From: an uncultured Pirellulales bacterium
GTDB lineage: Bacteria > Planctomycetota > Planctomycetia > Pirellulales > Lacipirellulaceae
Length of the DNA stretch: 7,100 nucleotides
Assembly (NCBI GenBank): GCA_947258835.1
Contig: CAMYJY010000104.1
Span: 1-7,100, forward strand
Direction: 5' to 3'
This document shows, piece after piece, positions 1-5,423 of the stretch; position 1 is the stretch's first letter; each line of letters starts with the position of its first letter. A model generated the notes under the pieces. It was not told the origin of the DNA. It did no database searches and was given only the letters and a program-made list of their open reading frames with translations. The position numbers and the translations under genes are program-made.

Positions 1-17
1 ATCCAGTAGCAGTGCCA

Positions 18-178
18 GTGGCCTAGATTCCCGCCTGCGCGGGAATGACGTGGAATCAAGTGGCCTAGATTCCCGCCTGCGCGGGAATGACGTGGAATCA
101 AGTGGCCTAGATTCCCGCCTGCGCGGGAATGACGTGGAATCAAGTGGTCTAGATTCCCGCCTGCGCGGGAATGACGTG
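18..178. repeat. Tandem array of four 42-bp units with dRS3-like palindromes
   Basis: Three identical 42-bp units begin at 18, 60 and 102. A fourth begins at 144, differs by one C-to-T change at 148, and loses similarity after 178. Each unit contains ATTCCCGC, a four-base loop CTGC, and GCGGGAAT (27-46 in the first unit), so each can form an 8-bp hairpin. The core fits ATTCCC-N8-GGGAAT, the form known as dRS3 in Neisseria; similar small palindromes are scattered in many proteobacterial genomes. Two single GCGGGAAT half-arms follow at 186-193 and 208-215, like eroded remains of further units. No unique spacers separate the units, so this is not a CRISPR array. The array lies downstream of the minus-strand gene ending at 297. 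Function is unknown. Confidence 0.93.
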
Positions 179-296
179 AAATAATGCGGGAATGGCGCAG
201 CAGAGCGGCGGGAATCCAGCGGAGAGCCTGGTGCAAACTTGCTCCTTGTCTGCTGGGAAAAATCGTTAGCAGCGTTGGGTGCCCCCCGGGCTCTCG

Positions 297-698
297 CTAG
301 CCGTACAGATACCGCTGCAGCTGCTTTGCTTTAAACTCGTCCGGGCACCAAGGTTGGCTGGTCAGCGCGGCACGCCTCGCTGACGGGATAACGTACGCTT
401 CGCAAGCGATCTGTTTGCCACTGGCCAACACGGGAGAGACTGCGACGCGGTCGTAGAGGTCGGATTCATAGGTATCCAACTCGAAGAGCGTTTCCTGATC
501 CAAATCCAGGTAGATCATGCCTTCCACCGCCTGCGGTGGATCTTCTTCCGCCACGGCCACCAGCCCTGGAAATACAGCATCCCGCACGCGATAGACGGCG
601 TAGTTTGGCAGTGTGGCAGGTACGGAGGCAAACTCACCGATCGCCAGCCGGTCCCAGACCTCCGGAAACATCAGCGTTCCATAGGTAAACAAGTGCAT
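297..698 (-). CDS. Gamma-glutamylcyclotransferase-like (AIG2/GGCT fold) protein
   Basis: The 133-residue product looks like a complete small cytoplasmic protein of the AIG2-like/GGCT family. Members release 5-oxoproline from gamma-glutamyl amino acids or gamma-glutamylamines; the exact substrate here cannot be told. Seen in the sequence: the N-terminal nucleotide-loop-like motif YGTLM (residues 6-10), a VEGMIYL strand (59-65), the LDTYES motif (74-79) whose Glu78 fits the catalytic acid of the family, and a typical C-terminal PWCPDEF (116-122) near the end. The frame is open upstream to a GTG at 734, but the ATG at 698 places MHLFTYGTL at the N-terminus as is usual for the family. No good Shine-Dalgarno precedes either start. 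It is transcribed alone, about 250 bp downstream of the sulfotransferase gene, probably from the consensus promoter at 863-890. It has no evident link to the glycan genes. Family assignment is fairly sure. Confidence 0.85.
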   Translation of the reverse strand: MHLFTYGTLMFPEVWDRLAIGEFASVPATLPNYAVYRVRDAVFPGLVAVAEEDPPQAVEGMIYLDLDQETLFELDTYESDLYDRVAVSPVLASGKQIACEAYVIPSARRAALTSQPWCPDEFKAKQLQRYLYG

Positions 699-862
699 AG
701 GACGTAGAGTACCAGGTTTTGCAGTGACCCACACGGATACTTGATTACGATCGATACCACCATCGCAATCAGCCGCATACCCCGAACCGCGCTAATCAGT
801 ATACCAATCGGTATGCAGCCACCAGACGAGAACCCCCCGCAGAAATTTAGCGTGGCCGCACA

Positions 863-890
863 ATTATAAACGCCTGCTGGGCCATGTCAA
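863..890 (-). promoter_or_regulatory. Perfect sigma70-type promoter for the cyclotransferase-like gene
   Basis: Read on the minus strand, TTGACA (890-885) and TATAAT (868-863) are separated by 16 bases. Both hexamers match the sigma70/SigA consensus exactly. A run of seven T (898-892) lies just upstream. With a start site near 856, the leader before the ATG at 698 would be about 155 nt and includes the small inverted repeat ATACC-AATC-GGTAT at 801-814. The T run, preceded by a weak stem CGAC-TTTT-GCCG, might also help end transcription of the sulfotransferase gene, whose stop is about 50 bases upstream. The element match is direct; activity is inferred. Confidence 0.72.
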
Positions 891-946
891 CAAAAAAATC
901 GGCAAAAGTCGCTAGGTGGTTTCCAAAATTGCGCCATCCTCCGTAT

Positions 947-1552
947 TCAAAAATCATAGCCGAAACTCCGAATATCATTTCTGTAGAGATTTTGAACGAT
1001 CAACATGTCGTCCTTATTGTAGTACTCCCGATATTGCGGTCGCCGCCAGCTTCTGCCATGCATTTCGTGAAGAGGAAAATTGTTCTCGATGCCCAGGGTC
1101 TCTTGGACATGCCGCATGTCTTGTTCCAGGTGTTCGAATTTGGCGATGAAATCAAGTTCCTCATCAAGCATGTTGAGATAGACGCAGTTTTGCTGGTGTT
1201 TCTCGGTGATCAAATCCGCGTAATCTGAAAACCTGAAGTCATGTTCGATGAGCACCGGGTATCGGAATTTTATCGTGTATTCGTCGAATTCAAATCGGTG
1301 GGTATGTTTTATGCCAAAATAGCTTGGATACCGCAGGCTTGAAACGACGCGATCCCACGGGTTGCGGACCACTGAGAATTTAAAGTAGGTATCCCAGTAC
1401 TTTGCGTAAATCTTGCGGGCTTGGCTAGCAATCAGATGTTTGGTCTTTGATTCAATGTGCCACCAATCTTCACCACCAATCCAGTACTCGATACTCGTCC
1501 CCGCCGTTCGAGGAATGTGAATAAAAATACACTTGTACTTATGGTTGATCAT
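947..1552 (-). CDS. Sulfotransferase family protein (PAPS-dependent)
   Basis: This 201-residue protein appears to be a complete small sulfotransferase of the Sulfotransfer_2 type, moving sulfate from PAPS to a hydroxyl, most likely on a carbohydrate. Seen: the 5'-phosphosulfate-binding loop IHIPRTAGTS (residues 11-20, close to the usual HIPKTAGTS, with Arg in place of Lys), and the 3'-phosphate-binding segment FSVVRNPWDRVVSSL (59-73) with Arg63 and Ser71. A C-terminal stretch YYNKDDMLIVQNLYRNDIRS followed by FGYDF (177-201) is typical of the family's end. No signal peptide or membrane segment is seen. The ATG overlaps the stop of the upstream methyltransferase gene as ATGA (1552-1549), so translation is probably coupled and the start is well fixed. 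The four lines 1201-1440 counted by eye give 110 of 240 G+C (about 46%), lower than the efflux genes nearby. The acceptor is unknown. Family call is confident; substrate class is inferred. Confidence 0.92.
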   Translation of the reverse strand: MINHKYKCIFIHIPRTAGTSIEYWIGGEDWWHIESKTKHLIASQARKIYAKYWDTYFKFSVVRNPWDRVVSSLRYPSYFGIKHTHRFEFDEYTIKFRYPVLIEHDFRFSDYADLITEKHQQNCVYLNMLDEELDFIAKFEHLEQDMRHVQETLGIENNFPLHEMHGRSWRRPQYREYYNKDDMLIVQNLYRNDIRSFGYDF

Positions 1553-2238
1553 CGCTTCGGCGTGTTGTTTTCATGGGATCCGTTCTCGGTTGCCGTGGGG
1601 CCGGCAAACATCAGGTCCTGTCCAAGTTTTTCACGAAATTTGTAGCCGCGGCAAGTCAGCAGCTCCCGCAATTCCGCATGTGGCCGTTCGACACTCAGGC
1701 AGGCAAACGCATAGCGTTCAAAAGGGAAATTCCTCAGGACCTCGAATTCATGCCCTTCCACGTCCAGGCTGAAATAGTCAATGACTGCCGGGGCGTGATG
1801 CGCGTCCAGCAAGTCCGCCAACGGGACGGCGGGGACTTTGTATGCTTTTTGGGGGACTCCCCAAGAAGATCTAAAATCGTCAATTCGATGGACATCGCCT
1901 TCCGTCACGGTCGACAACAAGGTATTGTCGGATGCCTTGTCATCGATTCCGGCCTGACCCCGATCAAAAATCTCGACGATTGTCATTTCCTGCCGTTCAC
2001 TGGATATGCACTTTGCCTCACAAATGCACCCGGACCGGTTCGTCACCAGCTTTTCGAATGTACGGGTAGGCTCAACGAGAATCCCCGTCCAACCATACTC
2101 TCTTTCCAGTAGCAGCGTGTTGGAAATCCAAATGCCATCCCCGGCGCCGATTTCCAAGAAAAAGCCCTTCCTTTTTCCCCGGAAATAGTCCACGACCCAG
2201 CGGTCCTGTCCCCATTGACTATAGGATGTAGCGGCCAT
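1549..2238 (-). CDS. FkbM family SAM-dependent methyltransferase
   Basis: The 229-residue product is an FkbM-type O-methyltransferase, a family that often methylates sugars or glycan and lipid side groups using S-adenosylmethionine. Numbered from the ATG: the opening SYSQWGQDRWV (5-15) is a family hallmark; the SAM-binding motif I is FFLEIGAGDG (26-35), followed by SNTLLLE (39-45) and GWTGILVEP (49-57). The motif YFSLDVEGHEFEVL (155-168) is the family's other signature. No signal peptide is seen. A TTG two codons upstream (2244) is also in frame, but the AGGA at 2245-2248 lies six bases before the ATG at 2238 and would be too close to the TTG. It is the first gene of a two-gene unit with the sulfotransferase (ATGA overlap) and diverges from the TPR-fucosyltransferase gene. 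Together they suggest decoration of a surface polysaccharide, which is inference. Confidence 0.93.
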   Translation of the reverse strand: MAATSYSQWGQDRWVVDYFRGKRKGFFLEIGAGDGIWISNTLLLEREYGWTGILVEPTRTFEKLVTNRSGCICEAKCISSERQEMTIVEIFDRGQAGIDDKASDNTLLSTVTEGDVHRIDDFRSSWGVPQKAYKVPAVPLADLLDAHHAPAVIDYFSLDVEGHEFEVLRNFPFERYAFACLSVERPHAELRELLTCRGYKFREKLGQDLMFAGPTATENGSHENNTPKR

Positions 2239-2244
2239 GGACAA

Positions 2245-2248
2245 TCCT
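2245..2248 (-). promoter_or_regulatory. Shine-Dalgarno AGGA of the FkbM gene
   Basis: AGGA on the minus strand lies six bases before the ATG at 2238. It is one of the few clear ribosome binding sites in the window and decides between the ATG and the in-frame TTG at 2244. Confidence 0.65.
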
Positions 2249-2348
2249 GTTTGATTGAAGTCAGCTTGCGGTGCGCGAGTTCAATAGTATTCGATATGGC
2301 AAGTTGAGACGATAGAGAATCCCGTTCGCGCGTAAAAGTTTAAGGCGA

Positions 2349-2374
2349 GCGGCAGGTAAGTTTTTACCTGCCGC
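2349..2374. repeat. Perfect 11-bp stem-loop with 4-base loop
   Basis: GCGGCAGGTAA (2349-2359) and TTACCTGCCGC (2364-2374) are perfect complements separated by GTTT. The stem is strong, but neither side is followed by a clear T run, so it is not a classical intrinsic terminator. The TAA of the doubtful minus-strand frame 2364-2564 lies inside the stem. It could be a transcript end or stabiliser, or the edge of a small element. Confidence 0.85.
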
Positions 2375-2564
2375 GTGATCGAAAATCCAGGCGAAGCGAC
2401 TCCATTGGGCTGTCGATGGGTAATTTCTCATCTGCCCAACGCCTAAAACTGGTGATCCGTGGATTGAAGGGAGTGGCTATACTTCGGGCATGGCGACGAA
2501 GGGCGAGAATAGCGCGGATTTGCGTGGAGGGTTCTAGCAGCGCGACTTCTTCTCTTCCCTCCAC
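2364..2564 (-). CDS. Doubtful small ORF, 66 codons, unknown
   Basis: A GTG-initiated frame of 66 codons lies in the divergent gap between the FkbM and TPR genes. I recognise no family. The product is basic and soluble-looking, with an Arg-rich middle (ILALRRHARS, residues 19-28) and end (DFRSRGR, 60-66). It uses several codons that are rare in GC-rich genes (AGA, AGG, ATA, CTA), and no convincing Shine-Dalgarno precedes the GTG, both of which argue against a real gene. In its favour, its start falls in one perfect inverted repeat (2521-2567) and its stop in another (2349-2374), so frame and repeats may be parts of one dispersed element. It could equally be noncoding sequence open by chance. 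Confidence 0.25.
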   Translation of the reverse strand: MEGREEVALLEPSTQIRAILALRRHARSIATPFNPRITSFRRWADEKLPIDSPMESLRLDFRSRGR

Positions 2565-2567
2565 GCA
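2521..2567. repeat. Perfect 11-bp inverted repeat, 25-base loop
   Basis: TGCGTGGAGGG (2521-2531) is the exact complement of CCCTCCACGCA (2557-2567). The GTG of the doubtful minus-strand frame sits in the right arm. The structure lies about 85 bp upstream of the TPR-fucosyltransferase start, so on the plus strand it could fold in that gene's leader if the promoter lies to its left. No convincing promoter was found nearby. Confidence 0.8.
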
Positions 2568-2620
2568 TCGGTAGTGACTAAACTGCGGAACCTGGCCGCA
2601 CCGAGCTTACTCGCCAAATC

Positions 2621-2654
2621 CGGTAAAGGGGTACCGATGGGGTCGATGAAGTGA
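2621..2654 (+). promoter_or_regulatory. Leader with five-codon mini-ORF overlapping the TPR gene start
   Basis: AAGGGG (2626-2631) lies five bases before an ATG at 2637 that opens the five-codon frame MGSMK, ending at TGA 2652-2654. That stop overlaps the GTG start (2651) of the TPR-fucosyltransferase gene. The AAGGGG is itself in the loop of a small hairpin, CGGTA/TACCG (2621-2625, 2632-2636). Ribosomes recruited at AAGGGG could finish the minigene and restart at the GTG, which has only a poor site of its own. Coupling is inferred. Confidence 0.35.
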
Positions 2655-3874
2655 ATGCAGATCAATGGGTCGTTAAAGCAAGTGTGTTATTTAAAGCCGG
2701 AAACATTCCACAGGCCGAGCGGCTCTGCCGGGTTGCGATCAGCGCGCGGGAAGAACACGCAGGGGCTTGGAATCTCCTGGGTGCCATTGCGGACTCCCTT
2801 CAAATGTCCGCCCCCGCCCGCGAGTATTTTCAGCGCGCGATTCGTGCACGGCCTGACTGGAATATACCACAACGCAACTTGGCAGCCGTCGAGAAAAAAA
2901 CGCACCCCAGTTCAGCTCCGGAATCAAACGGTTTCCTAGTGATTAAGGCCTGGGGATATGGTTTTTGGTCCGATGTGACGCACGTTCTTGGTTCGCTCCT
3001 ATTAAGTGAAATAACCGATCGGATACCCATCGTTCATTGGGGCAACAACAGTTTGTTTTCCAGTCATGACGGGAATGCATTCACCGATTTCTTTCTGCCG
3101 GCCAGTCCGGTCACACTCCGAGACGTCTCCCAACCAGAGCATGACTTTTTTCCACCAAAATGGAATCACGAAAACCTCGAGAGGGAAAACAACAACAAGT
3201 GGCAGGGAACAGGATCCCGAGCCGCCGGAGTTCTTCTGCTGAACCGCCCAGAGCGCGTCGTCGTTGCGGACTTTTACATCGGTGTAATCGATTTGATTCC
3301 CTGGATTCCCCCGGGCCATTTTCTTCATGGGTTGAAATTGGAACAGGTTTATTCCTATCTGGTAGAAAAGTACTTGAAACCCGTTGACTGCATATTGCAT
3401 CGGGTGGATGACGCTGCTCGGAAGTTCTTTTCCAAAAGCCACGTACTCGCCGCACACATTCGCGGTTCCGACAAGATCAAGGAACAGGCAGGTCTCAAGC
3501 GCATCAACCAAGAGTCCTTGGACCGGATTCACCGCGCGTTGCAGGCCGATTCCGATCTCAAATTGTATTTGATGACCGACAGCACGCAGGTACACAACGA
3601 AGCCAAGGCGAAGTTCGGAAAACGTGTGATTTCCACGGATTCAACGCGTACGGACACCACGACGGGTGTGCACTATACTCGTGGTGCCGATAAGAAACGC
3701 CTGGGCATGGAAGTCATGCTGGACACGTATTTGGCCACGCGCGCTACCTCTTTTATCGGCAATGGAAATTCAAATGTCTCCGCCATCATCGAATTCCTGA
3801 AAACGTGGGATTCCGATGGCTTCCATTTGATCTCCCCCAACATTCTCAAATCCTATAATCTCGCCATCCATTGA
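2651..3874 (+). CDS. TPR domain fused to fucosyltransferase-like (NodZ/FUT8/O-FucT type) domain
   Basis: The 407-residue protein has two parts. Residues about 6-80 form two TPR-like helix pairs (AGNIPQAERLCRVAIS near 16-31; AREYFQRAIRARPDW at 56-70). From about 94 a GDP-fucose-dependent transferase-like domain follows: GFWSDVTHVLGSLLLSEIT (104-122) fits its N-terminal sugar-nucleotide fold, VLAAHIRGSDK (265-275) fits the conserved HxRxxD-type motif I, LYLMTDS (305-311) motif II, and DTYLATRATSFIGNGNSNVS (358-377) motif III. Such enzymes add fucose to glycans or proteins. There is no signal peptide or membrane segment, so action on the cytoplasmic side is likely. An in-frame stop at 2624 leaves the GTG at 2651 as the first start. 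The gene diverges from the FkbM and sulfotransferase pair, in keeping with shared glycan decoration. The fold is recognised by motifs only; donor and acceptor are unproven. Confidence 0.85.
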   Translation: MNADQWVVKASVLFKAGNIPQAERLCRVAISAREEHAGAWNLLGAIADSLQMSAPAREYFQRAIRARPDWNIPQRNLAAVEKKTHPSSAPESNGFLVIKAWGYGFWSDVTHVLGSLLLSEITDRIPIVHWGNNSLFSSHDGNAFTDFFLPASPVTLRDVSQPEHDFFPPKWNHENLERENNNKWQGTGSRAAGVLLLNRPERVVVADFYIGVIDLIPWIPPGHFLHGLKLEQVYSYLVEKYLKPVDCILHRVDDAARKFFSKSHVLAAHIRGSDKIKEQAGLKRINQESLDRIHRALQADSDLKLYLMTDSTQVHNEAKAKFGKRVISTDSTRTDTTTGVHYTRGADKKRLGMEVMLDTYLATRATSFIGNGNSNVSAIIEFLKTWDSDGFHLISPNILKSYNLAIH

Positions 3875-4024
3875 AGTTCAAGGTCTCGAGATTCCTTGAC
3901 GCCTGCGCTGGAAAATTAGCCTCACCCTCAGGGCGGTGGGGGCGCTGGAGTCGTTCACGGAATTGTTGCTTATGCGTTCCAACTTGTTGTATTTGATTCA
4001 ATTTTAGCGACCAACGGGAGCGGG

Positions 4025-4073
4025 CCAATGATTTCTGAGCGGTAGCTCACATTGGTTCGAGGCTCTTGCCTCG
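4025..4073 (-). terminator. Two adjacent hairpins behind the antiporter stop
   Basis: The first hairpin on the minus strand, CGAGGC/GCCTCG (4058-4073, loop of four), begins immediately after the antiporter TAA. The second is compound: outer arms CCAATG (4025-4030) and CATTGG (4050-4055) enclose TGAGC/GCTCA (4036-4049), with a five-base bulge. Neither is followed by a T run, so they may be transcript-end stabilisers or a Rho-dependent end rather than a classical intrinsic terminator. They lie in the 199-bp gap between convergent genes; in 3875-4024 I see no gene. Confidence 0.5.
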
Positions 4074-5285
4074 TTAGATCGTACCGTCACCAACACGGCC
4101 GCCATAGATGGAGGCCAGCCGATTTGCCGTCAGGCCATGCAGGGCCACGCTGAGGAAGATGGTACAGATCACGACCGCCACGATGGTCTCATTGCCTGGC
4201 AACTTTTGGCCGACTACCATCACCAAGAACACAATGCTGGCCAGGCCGCGGGGGCCGAACCAGCCCAGAAAAAGTTGCGTGTCGACACGCAGGTGTTTTC
4301 CCCGCAGGCAGAGCCAGACGGGGACCATGCGAATCACGGTCAGGCTCAGCACGGCATACAGCAATATTTGCCAGCTGATTGCCGAGCTGAGCCAACCGCA
4401 GGTGATTGTCCCAAAGGCAAACCAAGTCAGCATGGCCACCAGATCCCCCAGGCCTTCCGCGGAATCGAGGAGCTGGGCTTTGTGCCGTGGGGTCAGGGCC
4501 CCAAACGTGAGGCCACCGACAAAGGAGGCAATAAACCCACTCCCTCCCAGCCACTGTGCCAAACCGAAGCACAGCAGGGCTAACGCGGTCAGGGGGATTT
4601 GCAGCCAGGTACCGGCGACCCAGCCACGGTTGACGGCCGTTCTGACGGCCAAGCTACCCAGCACGGCCAGTGCCAAGCCCACGAGGATGCCAATTCCGAT
4701 GACCTGCAGCGGAAGTTGGATGGCCAGCGGCGCGGATTCCGAGGCCGCGACCGAGCCTCCAGCCAGCGCCAAGAAAAACAAGATCACCGGCACGCAGATG
4801 CCATCGTTGAGGCCACTCTCGACATTGAGACTTTCCCGCACACTGGCGGGTACCGTCGGGTTGGTGACCACCGCCTTTCCTAAGGCGGCGTCCGTCGGTG
4901 CCAGCATGGTGGCTACCAGGGCGATCTCGATCCATCCCAGTTGCGGAAAGAGCAACCAAGCACAGCCGAAGCCAAATAAAATCGTCAGTGGCAGCCCGAA
5001 CAGCAGCAGGCGGACAGGGATGGCTTCTACCCGTCGCAGCACGTTGAAGTTGGCACCGGCAGAATCCGTAAACAGGCAAATGGCCAGCGCGAGCTCGGCC
5101 AGCAAGCTGATTTCCTCTCCTTCCAAGTTCAGATCCACCAATCCCAAAACCTGAGGGCCGAACAGCATCCCGCCGGCAACGTAGACCAGGGCACCACTAA
5201 CGGGCGTTTTCTCCAGCCACGATGCCAGCAGGCTATAACAGAAGGCAAATCCGGCCAACACCGTAAGAATCTGATATTCGGACAT
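4074..5285 (-). CDS. Cation:proton antiporter, CPA1 (NhaP/NHE-like) family
   Basis: A complete 403-residue, highly hydrophobic inner-membrane protein with roughly a dozen membrane segments, of the sodium(potassium)/proton exchanger family used in pH and salt balance. Seen: LAPTDAALG (128-136) with Thr131-Asp132, NVESGLNDG (154-162) with Glu156 and the Asn160-Asp161 pair that in CPA1 members binds the ion, and GWFGPRGLAS (341-350) with the conserved Arg. The ND pair points to the electroneutral CPA1 type rather than the DD pair of electrogenic CPA2. There is no long cytosolic C-terminal regulatory domain; the protein ends soon after its last helix. The ATG at 5285 has AAGAGGT about 11 bases upstream, a long but possible ribosome spacing. 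It follows the HlyD-type gene in the same direction after 138 bp; a shared transcript is possible, but the hairpin between them may separate the two. Ion specificity cannot be read from the sequence. Confidence 0.92.
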   Translation of the reverse strand: MSEYQILTVLAGFAFCYSLLASWLEKTPVSGALVYVAGGMLFGPQVLGLVDLNLEGEEISLLAELALAICLFTDSAGANFNVLRRVEAIPVRLLLFGLPLTILFGFGCAWLLFPQLGWIEIALVATMLAPTDAALGKAVVTNPTVPASVRESLNVESGLNDGICVPVILFFLALAGGSVAASESAPLAIQLPLQVIGIGILVGLALAVLGSLAVRTAVNRGWVAGTWLQIPLTALALLCFGLAQWLGGSGFIASFVGGLTFGALTPRHKAQLLDSAEGLGDLVAMLTWFAFGTITCGWLSSAISWQILLYAVLSLTVIRMVPVWLCLRGKHLRVDTQLFLGWFGPRGLASIVFLVMVVGQKLPGNETIVAVVICTIFLSVALHGLTANRLASIYGGRVGDGTI

Positions 5286-5309
5286 GGGTGCGTTGTACCT
5301 CTTGACTGC

Positions 5310-5344
5310 CCTTCCCTGAGAGAGCGGCCGCCCTCTGAGGAAGG
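5310..5344. repeat. Interrupted palindrome between fusion-protein and antiporter genes
   Basis: CCTTCC (5310-5315) and GGAAGG (5339-5344) form the outer stem. Inside are partly complementary AGAG/CTCT words around the eight-base palindrome GCGGCCGC (5324-5331). No T run follows on the minus strand. It stands downstream of the fusion-protein stop (5424) and just before the ribosome binding region of the antiporter, so it may act as a weak terminator or mRNA-processing stem for the minus-strand transcript. Confidence 0.45.
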
Positions 5345-5423
5345 AACAGGGGATGTCGGGATGCGATTTAAAAATACAGTCGTTCCAGATTTAGCCGATG
5401 AAGCCGAGTGCGAGCAAAGTGCC

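Noticed and set aside
18..178. CRISPR-like array
   Set aside because: The 42-bp units are contiguous and identical with no unique spacers, and the palindrome fits a REP/dRS3-like element.
250..272. Terminator for the cyclotransferase-like gene
   Set aside because: CTGCT/AGCAG can pair and a T5 occurs on the minus strand, but the T run is in the loop, not after the stem.
671..763. Thirty-codon minus-strand upstream ORF overlapping the cyclotransferase-like start
   Set aside because: It opens with ATG at 763 in the long leader, but no ribosome site precedes it and nothing in the product suggests selection; kept only as a possibility for leader control.
1573..2112. Plus-strand frame of 179 codons
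   Set aside because: It is antisense to the FkbM gene, which has both family signatures.
2584..2600. Hairpin TGCGG/CCGCA
   Set aside because: A five-base stem with a seven-base loop is expected by chance in sequence of this composition.
3002..3595. Minus-strand frame of 197 codons
   Set aside because: It is antisense to the fucosyltransferase-like domain and has no recognisable motifs.
3846..4028. Minus-strand 60-codon frame in the convergent gap
   Set aside because: It overlaps the end of the plus-strand gene, lacks a ribosome site, and shows no motif.
4108..5154. Long plus-strand frame (348 codons)
   Set aside because: It is antisense to the antiporter gene, whose motifs and membrane segments are clear; the plus-strand product is Pro/Ser/Thr-rich without recognisable domains.
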